Shown here piece after piece: positions 29,262 to 38,293 of a DNA stretch of 64,000 bases. Source of the DNA: Methanomicrobium sp. W14 (lineage in GTDB: Archaea; Halobacteriota; Methanomicrobia; Methanomicrobiales; Methanomicrobiaceae); the NCBI RefSeq assembly GCF_017875315.1, contig NZ_JAGGMM010000003.1, forward strand, positions 62,001-126,000. Direction: 5' to 3'. The notes beneath the pieces were generated by a model that had not been told where the DNA came from, searched no databases, and saw only the letters and a list, made by a program, of their open reading frames with translations. The position numbers and the translations under genes are program-made. Within the stretch, counting starts at the first letter, position 1; every line of letters begins with the position of its first letter.

Positions 29262-30466
29262 AAAAATACCTCCACTTCATCGCCTGCCTCATATCCTTCC
29301 CTTCCTCCCGGAACCCGGATGACGCCGTCGCTTTTAACCAGAGTGTTCAGTATACCGGATTTTCCGAACAAAGGCTCGGCAAGGTTTTCATCCGTTATCC
29401 TGACACGGACATACTCCTCCCTTCCCTTCTCCGAGGGGAGGCTTTCCGCAAGCTTAACCTTTACAACGGATTCGTTCTCCTTCAAAATTCCCGTCATTTC
29501 TCTTAAAAGATGCCTCACAATTACAGAAAGGACCATATATGTCGCCGCAGGATGACCGGGGATTCCTATTAAAGGTGTATCCTTAATTTTTCCGATTATC
29601 GTCGGTTTTCCCGGCGCAAGCATGACGCCGTGAGCAAGGACTTCTCCTTCGGAATAAACCGCTCTTGCCGTAACGTCCTTTATGTCCTTTGAACTTCCTC
29701 CGGATACCAGGATTAAGTCACATTCAGCAGGAGCATTTCTTAAAATGTCCCTCATGGCCTTTTCATCATCCCTGACAATTCCGAGGTGTTTTGGGATACA
29801 GCCGTGCTTTTTTGCAAATGCAGAGCAAAGATATGTATTTACGTCCCTTACCTCACCGGCTTTGGGTTTTTCATCAACCGGAATAATTTCTATTCCTGTC
29901 GATATTATTCCAACTACAGGTTTTTTTCGGACAGATACCCTGGATGCACCGACTGCTGCAAGGCCTCCTATATCGGAAGCGGAAAGCACGCGGCCCTCTG
30001 CAAAGACAAGCTCACCTTCTGAGAAGTCTTCACCTTCCAAAACAACGTTTTCCCCCGGTGCAACCGGCCTTTTTATGAGGACGTCACCTTCTACCTCGTC
30101 CGTGTACTCGACCATTACGACGGCATCAGCACCTTTTGGCATCTGGCCGCCGGTTGGAATATTCAGGCATTCGCCCGCACCCATTGTCATCCTCTCCCCT
30201 GCTCCCATCGGGATACGTCCCGTAAGCTTAAGCATTGAAGGCATACTGACAGTCGCGTTCACCGTTTCGGCGGCAGATACGGCATAGCCGTCCTTCCATG
30301 ACCTGTCAAAACCGGGTATGTTTATATCCGAATGCACATCTTCAGAAAGGACTCTTCCCACGGCATCCTCAAGAGCAACCGGCTCCGACCCGATAACGGG
30401 GACAATGCTTTTTGCAATCTTCACCGCCTCCTCTACGCTTATCAGATTCAAAAAATCTTTAGACAT
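29255..30466 (-). CDS. moeA: Molybdopterin molybdenumtransferase MoeA
   Basis: A 403-residue MoeA with the standard four-domain layout: FDRSWKDGYAV near residue 55, the MogA-like domain with VSGGSSKDIKDVTAR near residue 255, IPGHPAATYMVL near residue 300, and a C-terminal beta domain ending EVFLW. It catalyses metal insertion into molybdopterin-AMP. The next gene is a second, larger MoeA; two MoeA paralogues are common in archaea and may separate Mo and W use. Confidence 0.92.
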   Translation of the reverse strand: MSKDFLNLISVEEAVKIAKSIVPVIGSEPVALEDAVGRVLSEDVHSDINIPGFDRSWKDGYAVSAAETVNATVSMPSMLKLTGRIPMGAGERMTMGAGECLNIPTGGQMPKGADAVVMVEYTDEVEGDVLIKRPVAPGENVVLEGEDFSEGELVFAEGRVLSASDIGGLAAVGASRVSVRKKPVVGIISTGIEIIPVDEKPKAGEVRDVNTYLCSAFAKKHGCIPKHLGIVRDDEKAMRDILRNAPAECDLILVSGGSSKDIKDVTARAVYSEGEVLAHGVMLAPGKPTIIGKIKDTPLIGIPGHPAATYMVLSVIVRHLLREMTGILKENESVVKVKLAESLPSEKGREEYVRVRITDENLAEPLFGKSGILNTLVKSDGVIRVPGGREGYEAGDEVEVFLW

Positions 30467-30500
30467 GGACCAACTCTCAAAAAACGGGCTATTATTCTAT

Positions 30501-30686
30501 TTACTTAAAACATCCAAGCTTGCAGCCGCGAATCTTGATACCGTTCGTGTTGCAGAATTTACCTATATCCTCTTCAGGAATCCCGTATTTTCCGGATATT
30601 GAAAGAGCCTGTGTACATGTTATTACAGAGCCTATCCCCTCGCAACTGAATATCCCCGAGATCTTCTCTTTGTACTCCGAGTTCAT
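30501..30686 (-). CDS. Small protein with C-terminal CKLGCFK motif
   Basis: A 61-residue protein. A helical region typical of a small helix-turn-helix (GIPEEDIGKFCNTNGIKI) is followed by the C-terminal motif CKLGCF. Small archaeal proteins ending in C-x-LGCF often lie beside molybdopterin genes. It is 34 bp upstream of moeA on the same strand. The two terminal Cys residues could bind a metal; a regulatory or metal-sensing role is inferred only. Confidence 0.6.
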   Translation of the reverse strand: MNSEYKEKISGIFSCEGIGSVITCTQALSISGKYGIPEEDIGKFCNTNGIKIRGCKLGCFK

Positions 30687-30756
30687 ATATCATTATTAAT
30701 TTACAATAAATTAGAGTTTACGTGATTATGTGAACACAATAAAAAAAAGTAAAAAG

Positions 30757-31356
30757 TTATTTTTCTGCGATTTTTTCAAGAATCTGCCTGATTTTTTTGA
30801 GTTCTTCCGTGATTTCCTGATCTGATCCCTGAAGTCTTTTCTTTGCAGACGCATCCCCTCCGCCTGTTGCCGCAGATAAAGAGACGTCATCCCTGACAAA
30901 GTCCATTATCATCTCACGCAGCGGTTCAGGCTCTTCCATCCCTTTGATGCTTATTTCCGCAACCTTCTGCGCAGAATATCCGGCAGTCTGGATTCTCAGG
31001 TTCGAAATTTCAAACATTCTCATAAGAGGGCCCTGCACGATATCCACGTTGGTTATTCTGGTGTACGGGACAATACCTGTCTGTTTAAACCAGACACCCC
31101 TCCTCCATGTCATTTCGGTTTTATTCAGGTGATAGACTATGGAATCATAATAAAGAATATTCCAGACTATCCCTATAACAAGCAATATGACAAGCAGACC
31201 CGCAATAAACACATTCAGGAACATAAACTCGTCTATGAATACAATCCATGCAAAACAAAGCCATATGACAAAAATATAAAAGCATGTCAATATCCCGTTA
31301 TACAACCTGAACTGTTTTGCAGGCTTAAAATCCTTTAAAAGCTCAATCATCTCCAT
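30757..31356 (-). CDS. bPH2 (PH-like, YdbT-type) membrane protein
   Basis: A ~199-residue protein from ATG 31356 (an upstream in-frame start at 31389 exists). Two transmembrane helices (residues ~15-75, LYNGILTCFYIFVIW and LVILLVIGIVWNILYY) are followed by a bPH2 domain with the typical TRITNVDIVQGPL and LRIQTAGYSA pattern. The C terminus is a charged helix, probably coiled coil. The role of such proteins is largely unknown. Confidence 0.8.
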   Translation of the reverse strand: MEMIELLKDFKPAKQFRLYNGILTCFYIFVIWLCFAWIVFIDEFMFLNVFIAGLLVILLVIGIVWNILYYDSIVYHLNKTEMTWRRGVWFKQTGIVPYTRITNVDIVQGPLMRMFEISNLRIQTAGYSAQKVAEISIKGMEEPEPLREMIMDFVRDDVSLSAATGGGDASAKKRLQGSDQEITEELKKIRQILEKIAEK

Positions 31357-31479
31357 GAAAGACTCTTTCTGATTTAAGTATATAAGCATGCAGGATATCC
31401 GGAGTATTATGCGTATGATTTTGAGTCTCCGGTGTTTTAGGTTAAGTTAATAATATTTACTTTATCCAGTCGGCGCATA

Positions 31480-31494
31480 AATGATAATCATTAT
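31480..31494. promoter_or_regulatory. Fur-box-like palindrome
   Basis: AATGATAATCATTAT contains the perfect dyad AATGAT-A-ATCATT and matches the central 15 bases of the classical 19-bp bacterial Fur box. It lies about 280 bp before the chelate-binding lipoprotein gene and just upstream of a TATA-like GATTTAAATG (31512-31521). An iron-responsive Fur- or DtxR-type regulator is inferred from the motif alone. Confidence 0.5.
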
Positions 31495-31771
31495 ACATTC
31501 AGGAAAATAAAGATTTAAATGTAAATTATCACTGGATTACCGGTAATTTAGAAGCCTTTTAAAAGCCTGAAATAATAAAAAGCGATGCAAAGTGCCTTTA
31601 TGGTGATAACCGGCAGAATTTTTGCATTTTTAGGCTTTCGGCTTTTTAAGTGGCTTCAACCGGATTTAACGGGAAAACGACAGAAGGCATTTTTTTTGAT
31701 TTTCAGATTATTTCTGTTACACCTTCCGCTGTTCCTTAAAATCCGGCAGGTATTTGGGAGAGGATTAATTA

Positions 31772-32893
31772 ATGACCAGAAAAAACATGATTTGTTCCGT
31801 ATTGTGCGTTTTTTTCGTTTTATTTCTGCTGATTACCTCGGCAGCCTGCACATCATCGGAAAACACAGGTTACAACGATTCAAAGACAGTATCCTACACT
31901 GACGAATTCGGAAGGACACTTGAAGTCCCGGCAGACCCCCAGAGAGTAATCTCAACCTGCCCGACGACAACGACACTTGTGTATATGCTTGCCCCTGACA
32001 GGCTCCTGGGGTGGAACAATAAACCGGATACTACCAATATGCCGGAAAAATATGCAAAACTCCCGGTTATCGGTGGATGGTTCGGGCTTTGGAGCGGAAA
32101 CTACGAGACCATGCTTGCGGCAAACCCGGACCTTGTAATCTACGAGACAACGTATGACACGACCGACAAGTCCGATACAACCAGTCTTGAAGAAAAGCAG
32201 GCAAACTTCGGCAGCGTGCCTGTCGTAGGAATCTACGATTCCGGAAACCTGTCAGTACTTGACGACACGATAACAAAAGTCGGCAACCTTTTGGGAACCG
32301 GAGAAAAGGCTGAGGAACTTATAAAATTCCACGATGAAATGGAAGAACTCGTAAAATCACGCATTCAGAACATCTCAGGAGAGAACCGCACAAAAGTATA
32401 CTACGCTGAGACCCCGTCAGGTCTTTCAACAGATACTGCCGGAACCGACCACGCCAGGCTGATTTCATTGTGCAACGGAATAAACGTGGCCAACATAACC
32501 CAGCAGGGCGGACAGATGGGCCAGACAGAAGTTTCAATGGAGCAGGTCTTAAGCTGGAACCCTGACGTCATAATATGCAACCAGAAAAACTGCTATGACG
32601 AAATATTAAACGATTCGGTCTGGGGCCAGCTTGACGCAGTCAAAAACGGACGTGTATACTACAACCCGAGAGGACCTTTCTGCTGGTTTGACAGACCGCC
32701 TGGCGCAAGCACTATCCTGGGAATCCCCTGGACTGCGAAAGTTTTGTACCCTGACCTTTTCAGTGATGTGGACCTTGAATCACTGACACGCGGGTTCTAC
32801 TCGGAGTTTCTACATTACGACCTCTCCGACGACGAACTCCGGACTCTCATGCTGGGCGTCCCCTACAGTTCAGGTGAAGGCGGAAAACAATGA
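31772..32893 (+). CDS. Metal-chelate ABC transporter substrate-binding lipoprotein (BtuF/FepB-like)
   Basis: A 373-residue class III binding protein. A signal peptide ends in a lipobox (ITSAAC, Cys near residue 26). Two lobes follow, the first with YTDEFGRTLEVPADPQRVIS and the second with the family motif DRPPG...GIPWTAKVLYPDLF. It captures siderophore-, haem- or corrinoid-type chelates at the outer face of the membrane. The start has GGGAGAGG 8 bases upstream. No permease is adjacent; the permease and ATPase pairs at 50 and 62 kb may serve it. It overlaps the next gene by four bases. The exact ligand is unknown. Confidence 0.88.
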   Translation: MTRKNMICSVLCVFFVLFLLITSAACTSSENTGYNDSKTVSYTDEFGRTLEVPADPQRVISTCPTTTTLVYMLAPDRLLGWNNKPDTTNMPEKYAKLPVIGGWFGLWSGNYETMLAANPDLVIYETTYDTTDKSDTTSLEEKQANFGSVPVVGIYDSGNLSVLDDTITKVGNLLGTGEKAEELIKFHDEMEELVKSRIQNISGENRTKVYYAETPSGLSTDTAGTDHARLISLCNGINVANITQQGGQMGQTEVSMEQVLSWNPDVIICNQKNCYDEILNDSVWGQLDAVKNGRVYYNPRGPFCWFDRPPGASTILGIPWTAKVLYPDLFSDVDLESLTRGFYSEFLHYDLSDDELRTLMLGVPYSSGEGGKQ

Positions 32894-34680
32894 CGCAATG
32901 CGCATTTTGTGAGAACAGGTGCAGCATCCCCGAAGGAGAATCGGGGATCTGCAAAATGTACACAAATTTTTGCGGCGAAATAAAAGAGCGTTTTCCCGAC
33001 ATGTGGATGAACATGATGCCTATATCAATCGAGACCATGCCTATCCTTCACTGGCACCCGCGCTCGAAGATTCTCCAGATAAGCACAATCGGGTGTAACT
33101 TTTCATGTGAAGGCTGCGTATCCGAGATCTTCTGCAGGGACACAAAGGACCTGTCGGTATCGATGAAAAAGGCGTCAGCAGAAGAAATAGTGCAAAAGGC
33201 TGTCGATGAAGGTTGCATAGGCATCTCGTTCTGCCTAAACGAGCCATCGGTTTCCCTGCCGTCGTTTAAGAAGGTGGCAGTCCTTGCAAAACAAAAAGGC
33301 CTTTTTGCGGGCTGTTCGACAAACGGCTACTTTACTGAAGAATCAGCAAATGAAATCCTGCCGTACCTTGATTTCGTAAATCTCGGGCTTAAAGGGTCAT
33401 CGGATGAAAGGTACAGAGAGTGCAGGGCGCTTAAAGGCTCGGTGCCCCCGTTCAGAAATCTCGGGGCTTTCTACAATTCAGGCGTCCACTGCGAGACCTC
33501 CATAATGTATATAAGGGGCTTTGAGGACGAGGTTTTCAAAGCCGCCGAAAGGGTTGCTGCCATTTCCAGGGAAATCCCGTTTCAGGTGATGCGTTTTATC
33601 CCGTTCGGGGACTGCGACATATCAATGGAGCCCTCCATAAGCGAGGCTGAAGATTTGTGCGCCAAACTTTCCGAAAAACTGGACTACGTCTACCTTTTCA
33701 ATACCCCCGGAACGAAATGGCTGAACACAAAATGCCCCGGATGCGGCAAAGTGCTCTTTTCGCGTGAGTTTCACGGTCCTATGGGTGCAAAGACGCTGTC
33801 ATACCAGAAGAACCCTGGTAAATGCAGTTTTTGCGGCGCTTCAATTTCAATAAAAGGAGAGACTTCTGAAGAGATGTTCGAGGAATCAGGGATGCTCGGC
33901 GGCTACAGGCCCACACGTGCACTTGAGATGGTGCATGCAATTGCTGTCTGCCTCGGAGACTTAAGCGACGACAAAAAAGAGCAGCTGTTCAGGGACGTAA
34001 CAAAACAGGAGTTTATCGGCAGTATTCACGAAAAGATAAACGGCATTGACACTTACTTTGACCTGATAGCCGATATCGCAGAAAGAGCGGGCAAAGAGGA
34101 CGAGGGAAGAGCTCTCACGGACTACCTGAAGGAAAAAACCGACTTCATATCGGAAAAATCAAAAAACGCCCCAAAAAAACGTGTATACTACTGCATGGGA
34201 ACACCTCTTTTTGCACTCAACGCCGGAAGGTTTGAAATAGACCTCGTTGAATGTGCAGGCGGAATCGGAGTAAACAGGTCAATAGAACGCGAGGGAAAGC
34301 CCGGAGTAAACATCACACCTGAAGAGTTCAGAGAACTCAGCCCCGGGATAATACTTGTCTCAGGCCTTTTCTCGTCGTCACAGAAGGATTATCTCAGGCT
34401 GTGCAGTGAAAACGGACTTGAGGCGAAAGCAGTTTTTGAAAACAGAATTTACACGATTACACCGGGATGGGACTTCGGAAGTCCGAGGTGGGTCCTCGGT
34501 TTAATGGAGATTGCAAATATACTTCACCCGGAAATATTTTCGTTTGACATGAAAAAAGAGAGTTCTGAATTTTTTAAAAAGTTCTATGGCATTGACTACA
34601 ACCAGGTCCACCCGAACAGGTCGTTTTTTTCACCGACAGGAAAAAAGCACATTAAGGGATTATCTAACGAAAGTGCCTAA
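32890..34680 (+). CDS. Radical SAM protein fused to a binding-protein-like lobe
   Basis: A 596-residue cytosolic protein. An N-terminal Cys cluster (C4, C7, C11, C21) resembles PflA/AmmeMemoRadiSam-type proteins. The radical SAM site C69-x3-C73-x2-C76 binds a 4Fe-4S cluster. A zinc-ribbon-like pair CPGC and CSFC lies near residues 280-320. From about residue 430 (RVYYCMGTPLF) to ~580, the protein resembles the second lobe of the chelate-binding protein encoded just upstream (compare RVYY, IYTITPGW and NILHPEIF). The four-base overlap (32890-32893) indicates coupled translation. The arrangement suggests a radical enzyme that recognises the imported chelate and opens or modifies it; this is inference. 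No signal peptide. Confidence 0.75.
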   Translation: MTQCAFCENRCSIPEGESGICKMYTNFCGEIKERFPDMWMNMMPISIETMPILHWHPRSKILQISTIGCNFSCEGCVSEIFCRDTKDLSVSMKKASAEEIVQKAVDEGCIGISFCLNEPSVSLPSFKKVAVLAKQKGLFAGCSTNGYFTEESANEILPYLDFVNLGLKGSSDERYRECRALKGSVPPFRNLGAFYNSGVHCETSIMYIRGFEDEVFKAAERVAAISREIPFQVMRFIPFGDCDISMEPSISEAEDLCAKLSEKLDYVYLFNTPGTKWLNTKCPGCGKVLFSREFHGPMGAKTLSYQKNPGKCSFCGASISIKGETSEEMFEESGMLGGYRPTRALEMVHAIAVCLGDLSDDKKEQLFRDVTKQEFIGSIHEKINGIDTYFDLIADIAERAGKEDEGRALTDYLKEKTDFISEKSKNAPKKRVYYCMGTPLFALNAGRFEIDLVECAGGIGVNRSIEREGKPGVNITPEEFRELSPGIILVSGLFSSSQKDYLRLCSENGLEAKAVFENRIYTITPGWDFGSPRWVLGLMEIANILHPEIFSFDMKKESSEFFKKFYGIDYNQVHPNRSFFSPTGKKHIKGLSNESA

Positions 34681-34758
34681 GTAAACCCATTTTTACAATT
34701 TTTCCACAAAATAGTAAATAGTGTTTTGGTAATTTTATCCGCTTACAGATGCGGTTGT

Positions 34759-35838
34759 TCAAAAACTTTCAAAAAGTATGATTTCACCGGTATGTGCGTC
34801 AATTGTCATGTAATGCATCCTGTTGTTATCCGGGGTAATAAAAGGGAGTTCCCATACTAGTTTAAAAGGACTTCTCATATACCCGTCTTCAACATCAATA
34901 TCTTTTACTAAAGCATCGTCCCAGAGAAGGTTGGGAAACTCTTCATACTCGTAACGCGGGCAGTATTCAATAGAAACATTTTCACCGCCGTTTTTGTCCT
35001 TAAGGTAATTTTCAAGAATCTGTCTGGCTTCATCAATAGTGATATCCGGTTCGGGAGACAGCGTAGTTACCTGAGACATGATGTCATGGCTTCCCTGACT
35101 GTTGACATAGGTCTCAACCTTGTCATGCTTAAGATCATAATCCACCCATGTCTGGTCCAGGGAATAAACAACTCCTTTGTACCTTGTGGAAATTCTTACA
35201 TACAATGTATCAGGAATTATCCCTTCCCACGGATCGTCTTTGTCTGTGGTGATAAAGTCGTTTTCATGGTACCTGTACTCGTCTCCCAGGGCTTTTTTGT
35301 AGAAATCCAGTGCTCTCTCTTTTGCTTCTTCATCTGAAACAAAAGATTCATTACTATTCGGGAGAACTATTCCCCTGTGCGGCAGATAGGCGCTGACCAT
35401 CTTCCTTTCCGGGTCATAATCGACTTCAACATATCTGTTTTCTCCAGGATAAGACTCAAAAATGTCTTCAAAGATTATAGAAGGTGACCTGTAGCTGTTA
35501 TAGGACTGCGTTTTCCAGGAAATGTTAGCTCTGTCAATACTTTCCTCTGCAACGTAAGGAAAAAGTCTTAATATTTCCTTTTTTGCCTCTTCAATAAGTG
35601 ACTGTTTTTCTTCATCACTATAAGAAGGTAAAGAAACCTCACTCTCTGTCTGAGGCCAGAAAACTTTCATAGACGAATTTCCTGCATGACCGGAATAACC
35701 TTGTTCTTCTGTTGGCTCAACATTTGGTGTTTCCGTTGCAGGAGTATTACCGTCAGCGGATGTGCACCCGGAAATTAAAACTGAAGCTATAATCAGCAAA
35801 AATACCGGAAAATATTGGTTGTACTTTGATTTTTTCAT
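34759..35838 (-). CDS. Lipoprotein with PepSY/YcdB-like repeats
   Basis: A 359-residue protein with a signal peptide and lipobox ISGC (Cys near residue 25). A Thr/Pro/Glu-rich linker precedes two domains with the pattern DEEAKERALDFYKKALG and DEARQILENYL, each followed by beta strands. The C-terminal MTIDAHTGEIILF is a PepSY-like end. Such domains are thought to modulate extracellular proteases or bind ligands. It is convergent with the radical SAM gene. Confidence 0.65.
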   Translation of the reverse strand: MKKSKYNQYFPVFLLIIASVLISGCTSADGNTPATETPNVEPTEEQGYSGHAGNSSMKVFWPQTESEVSLPSYSDEEKQSLIEEAKKEILRLFPYVAEESIDRANISWKTQSYNSYRSPSIIFEDIFESYPGENRYVEVDYDPERKMVSAYLPHRGIVLPNSNESFVSDEEAKERALDFYKKALGDEYRYHENDFITTDKDDPWEGIIPDTLYVRISTRYKGVVYSLDQTWVDYDLKHDKVETYVNSQGSHDIMSQVTTLSPEPDITIDEARQILENYLKDKNGGENVSIEYCPRYEYEEFPNLLWDDALVKDIDVEDGYMRSPFKLVWELPFITPDNNRMHYMTIDAHTGEIILFESF

Positions 35839-36046
35839 AACTTTTCACTTGGGGGATTTATGGACTGCAAAATTTATCAGGCAATATATTGCCTGTGAAT
35901 ATATCCCATTTCTCTGACAAAGTTCGAACTGACGGACTTAAAATCAGGAATAGGCCTTAGCAAAAAGACCGTCTTTTTAGGCTTTTAAAAAAGAGGCAAA
36001 AGGACTAAACTGTAAAAAATTATGGATAAAACTGAGTTTAAAAAAT

Positions 36047-37348
36047 TCAGTTGCATTTATCGGCAGAAGAGAGCCTGACTGCCACCTTCATTTTCAGGTA
36101 ACCTATAAGATAGAGGACACCGAGGAATATCGACAGACCGCTGTATGCGATAAACATGTTGCCGTAAGTCCCTACCGCAGCAAGAATAGGAACTACTATC
36201 AGTGCAGACACAAACTGCCCCAGGTTCAGGGCCACCGAGAACCCTCCCATAATTTTGCCCATCACATGCTGGGGGGTCACAAATGTCAGCCAGTTTAATA
36301 TTGTAGGATTGACGAGTCCGCTTCCTATACCTGCAAGAATTACTGCAATTCCCGCAACAGCAAGCGAACTGGAATACCCGAGAATTATAAAGGCAGAGCC
36401 GTACATGAAATACGATAACACAAGAATTGACATCCTGTGCATTTTCGCTGCGATTCTCCAGTATATGACGCCTATAATTGATGAGGCACATCCCATAAGA
36501 CCAAGGAACAGACCGCTTACAAGGGAAGCGTTCGCAAAGATTCCGCCTGATTCCGTAAGACCTGTTGTTGCCGCAAGTTCAGACATAAAATACGGGAACT
36601 TCGTCGGCATCAGAAAGAACATCAGCATTGTCAGAAACAGGGTCATATATATCATTATAATCGTGGAGTACGGGATAAACTCGCACTCCGGGTTACCTGA
36701 ATGCTTTGAACCTGCCTTATCCTTATTAATGTCGCAGACAGGTGTCTGTGCCCTTTCCGGTTCTTTCATCGTCAGAAGAACTCCGGCCATTATGAAAAGC
36801 CCGATAAGGTATATCAGAAAAGATATCCTCCAGGAAATACCTGCAAGAAGACCGCCGCTTGTTTCAAGTACAAGGATTCCGACTCCCATTGCAGCTCCCT
36901 GATATCCGAGAACGCGGGTCTTAGTCATACCCTTGTAATAATCGGTTATAAGAGCCGTTGTCCCTGTTGCAATTCCTGCAATTCCTATACCAAGGATAAA
37001 TCTTCCTATAAGTATTGCCTCAAGCGAATGAAGGTAAAACCCGGACGTTCCTGCAAGGGTAAATATTGCGAGGGAACTGACAAGAACCGGAAGCCTCCCT
37101 ATCCTGTCCGCAAGGACTCCTATTATAAATCCTGAAAACGCAACCGAAAGAGACGGAAGGGTTATTATCATCGAGATCATCCATTCCGAAGCTTCAGGAT
37201 ACGAGTCGCTTATAAGCGGAAGAGAAGGCGCAACTGCCGCACCACCCATAAGGATTAGCATTGATGACAGCATTAAAAATGCAAGGGTCCATTTGGTAGG
37301 CTGAAATCTTGCCGGCCTGAACACTGAATGAATAAATGATACCTGCAT
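36047..37348 (-). CDS. Major facilitator superfamily transporter
   Basis: A 433-residue protein with 12 predicted helices. The MFS loop 2-3 motif GVLADRIGRLPVLV lies near residue 80, and a cytoplasmic loop with charged residues separates the two halves (residues ~190-215). The type resembles drug- or metabolite-proton antiporters. It is divergent from a TrmB-family regulator, which probably controls it. The substrate is unknown. Confidence 0.87.
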   Translation of the reverse strand: MQVSFIHSVFRPARFQPTKWTLAFLMLSSMLILMGGAAVAPSLPLISDSYPEASEWMISMIITLPSLSVAFSGFIIGVLADRIGRLPVLVSSLAIFTLAGTSGFYLHSLEAILIGRFILGIGIAGIATGTTALITDYYKGMTKTRVLGYQGAAMGVGILVLETSGGLLAGISWRISFLIYLIGLFIMAGVLLTMKEPERAQTPVCDINKDKAGSKHSGNPECEFIPYSTIIMIYMTLFLTMLMFFLMPTKFPYFMSELAATTGLTESGGIFANASLVSGLFLGLMGCASSIIGVIYWRIAAKMHRMSILVLSYFMYGSAFIILGYSSSLAVAGIAVILAGIGSGLVNPTILNWLTFVTPQHVMGKIMGGFSVALNLGQFVSALIVVPILAAVGTYGNMFIAYSGLSIFLGVLYLIGYLKMKVAVRLSSADKCN

Positions 37349-37465
37349 GGTTATTTGTTAAAAATTGTTCTGATAAATATGTACTGCTCCTGACAACAGG
37401 AGCACCATTTTATAATATAAACAGAAATTCTATATTCAAAATAATTTTTACGTGGGATACTGACC

Positions 37466-38242
37466 GTGTTTGACGAATCACTGATAGAAGACCTGAAAAA
37501 AACCGGTATGAGCGAGTATGAGGCAAAGACGTACACTATTCTTATTGCACTCAGGGTGGCAAGCGCACGTGAAATTCATGAAATAACAAAAATACCGCGC
37601 GGAAGAGTCTATGAAACACTCTCATCCCTGACCGAAAAAAGGTTTATTGTCTCATCGCCCGGAAACCCCGCACGCTACAGTGCAATCGACCTTACTAAGA
37701 CTTTTGACAGACTCAAACGCGAAACTGGGGGGTTTTTTGACAGTATAAGCTCGCGACTTCAGACCCTTGAGAAGGAAAGGCCCGACATGGTATTAAAGGC
37801 ATATGACCTGAGAACCGAATGGTCCATTGAAAAACAGATCCGCCTGATTTTTGCGAGGGCAAAATGCGAGATGATAATCCTGTGCAATGATCCTATATTC
37901 CTTGAAAGATGCTCTGAAGACATAATACGCACACAGAAACGCATCAGGGTGTACACTATAGTAAGCGACGAAAAATTCGCAGAACTTACACCCGGAAAAT
38001 GTTACATAGGGGATAAGGACATTAAAACTTCATTCTTTGACCTGCCAGAAGGAGTTTCGGACAACGGAATAATAAAACTCATAATCTATGCAGACAGGCA
38101 CGAATCACTCCTTGTTTTTGAAAATGAAGACAACCTCGAGGGTGTATACCTTTCAAACGACATCCACGCTGTTTACCTTTCAAAAACACTGCTCAAAAAC
38201 ATCAGGGAAATAGAGAAACCAAAACCCGATAATTCAGAATAA
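37466..38242 (+). CDS. TrmB family transcriptional regulator
   Basis: A 258-residue regulator with an N-terminal winged helix (residues ~10-80; GMSEYEAKTYTILIAL, then IPRGRVYETLSSLTEKRFI), the TrmB signature. The C-terminal part (~110-250) is a PLD-like sensor domain. The start is a GTG at 37466; ATG 37508 is an alternative. It shares a 117-bp promoter region with the MFS gene and probably regulates it. Confidence 0.85.
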   Translation: MFDESLIEDLKKTGMSEYEAKTYTILIALRVASAREIHEITKIPRGRVYETLSSLTEKRFIVSSPGNPARYSAIDLTKTFDRLKRETGGFFDSISSRLQTLEKERPDMVLKAYDLRTEWSIEKQIRLIFARAKCEMIILCNDPIFLERCSEDIIRTQKRIRVYTIVSDEKFAELTPGKCYIGDKDIKTSFFDLPEGVSDNGIIKLIIYADRHESLLVFENEDNLEGVYLSNDIHAVYLSKTLLKNIREIEKPKPDNSE

Positions 38243-38293
38243 CAGACAAAAAACAAAAAATAAACTGTTTTTTTACTGAGAGAAAATAAAGGT

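Noticed and set aside
28479-30287. Two plus-strand frames of about 200 codons opposite the moeA genes
   Set aside because: They are antisense shadows of well-supported MoeA proteins with strong family motifs.
31545-31771. A cobalamin riboswitch in the leader before the binding-protein gene
   Set aside because: The leader is long but no B12-box-like element could be recognised, and such riboswitches are rare in archaea.
31585-31902. A 105-codon plus-strand frame rich in Phe and Leu
   Set aside because: It overlaps the signal peptide region of the binding-protein gene in another frame, has no ribosome site and shows no family pattern.
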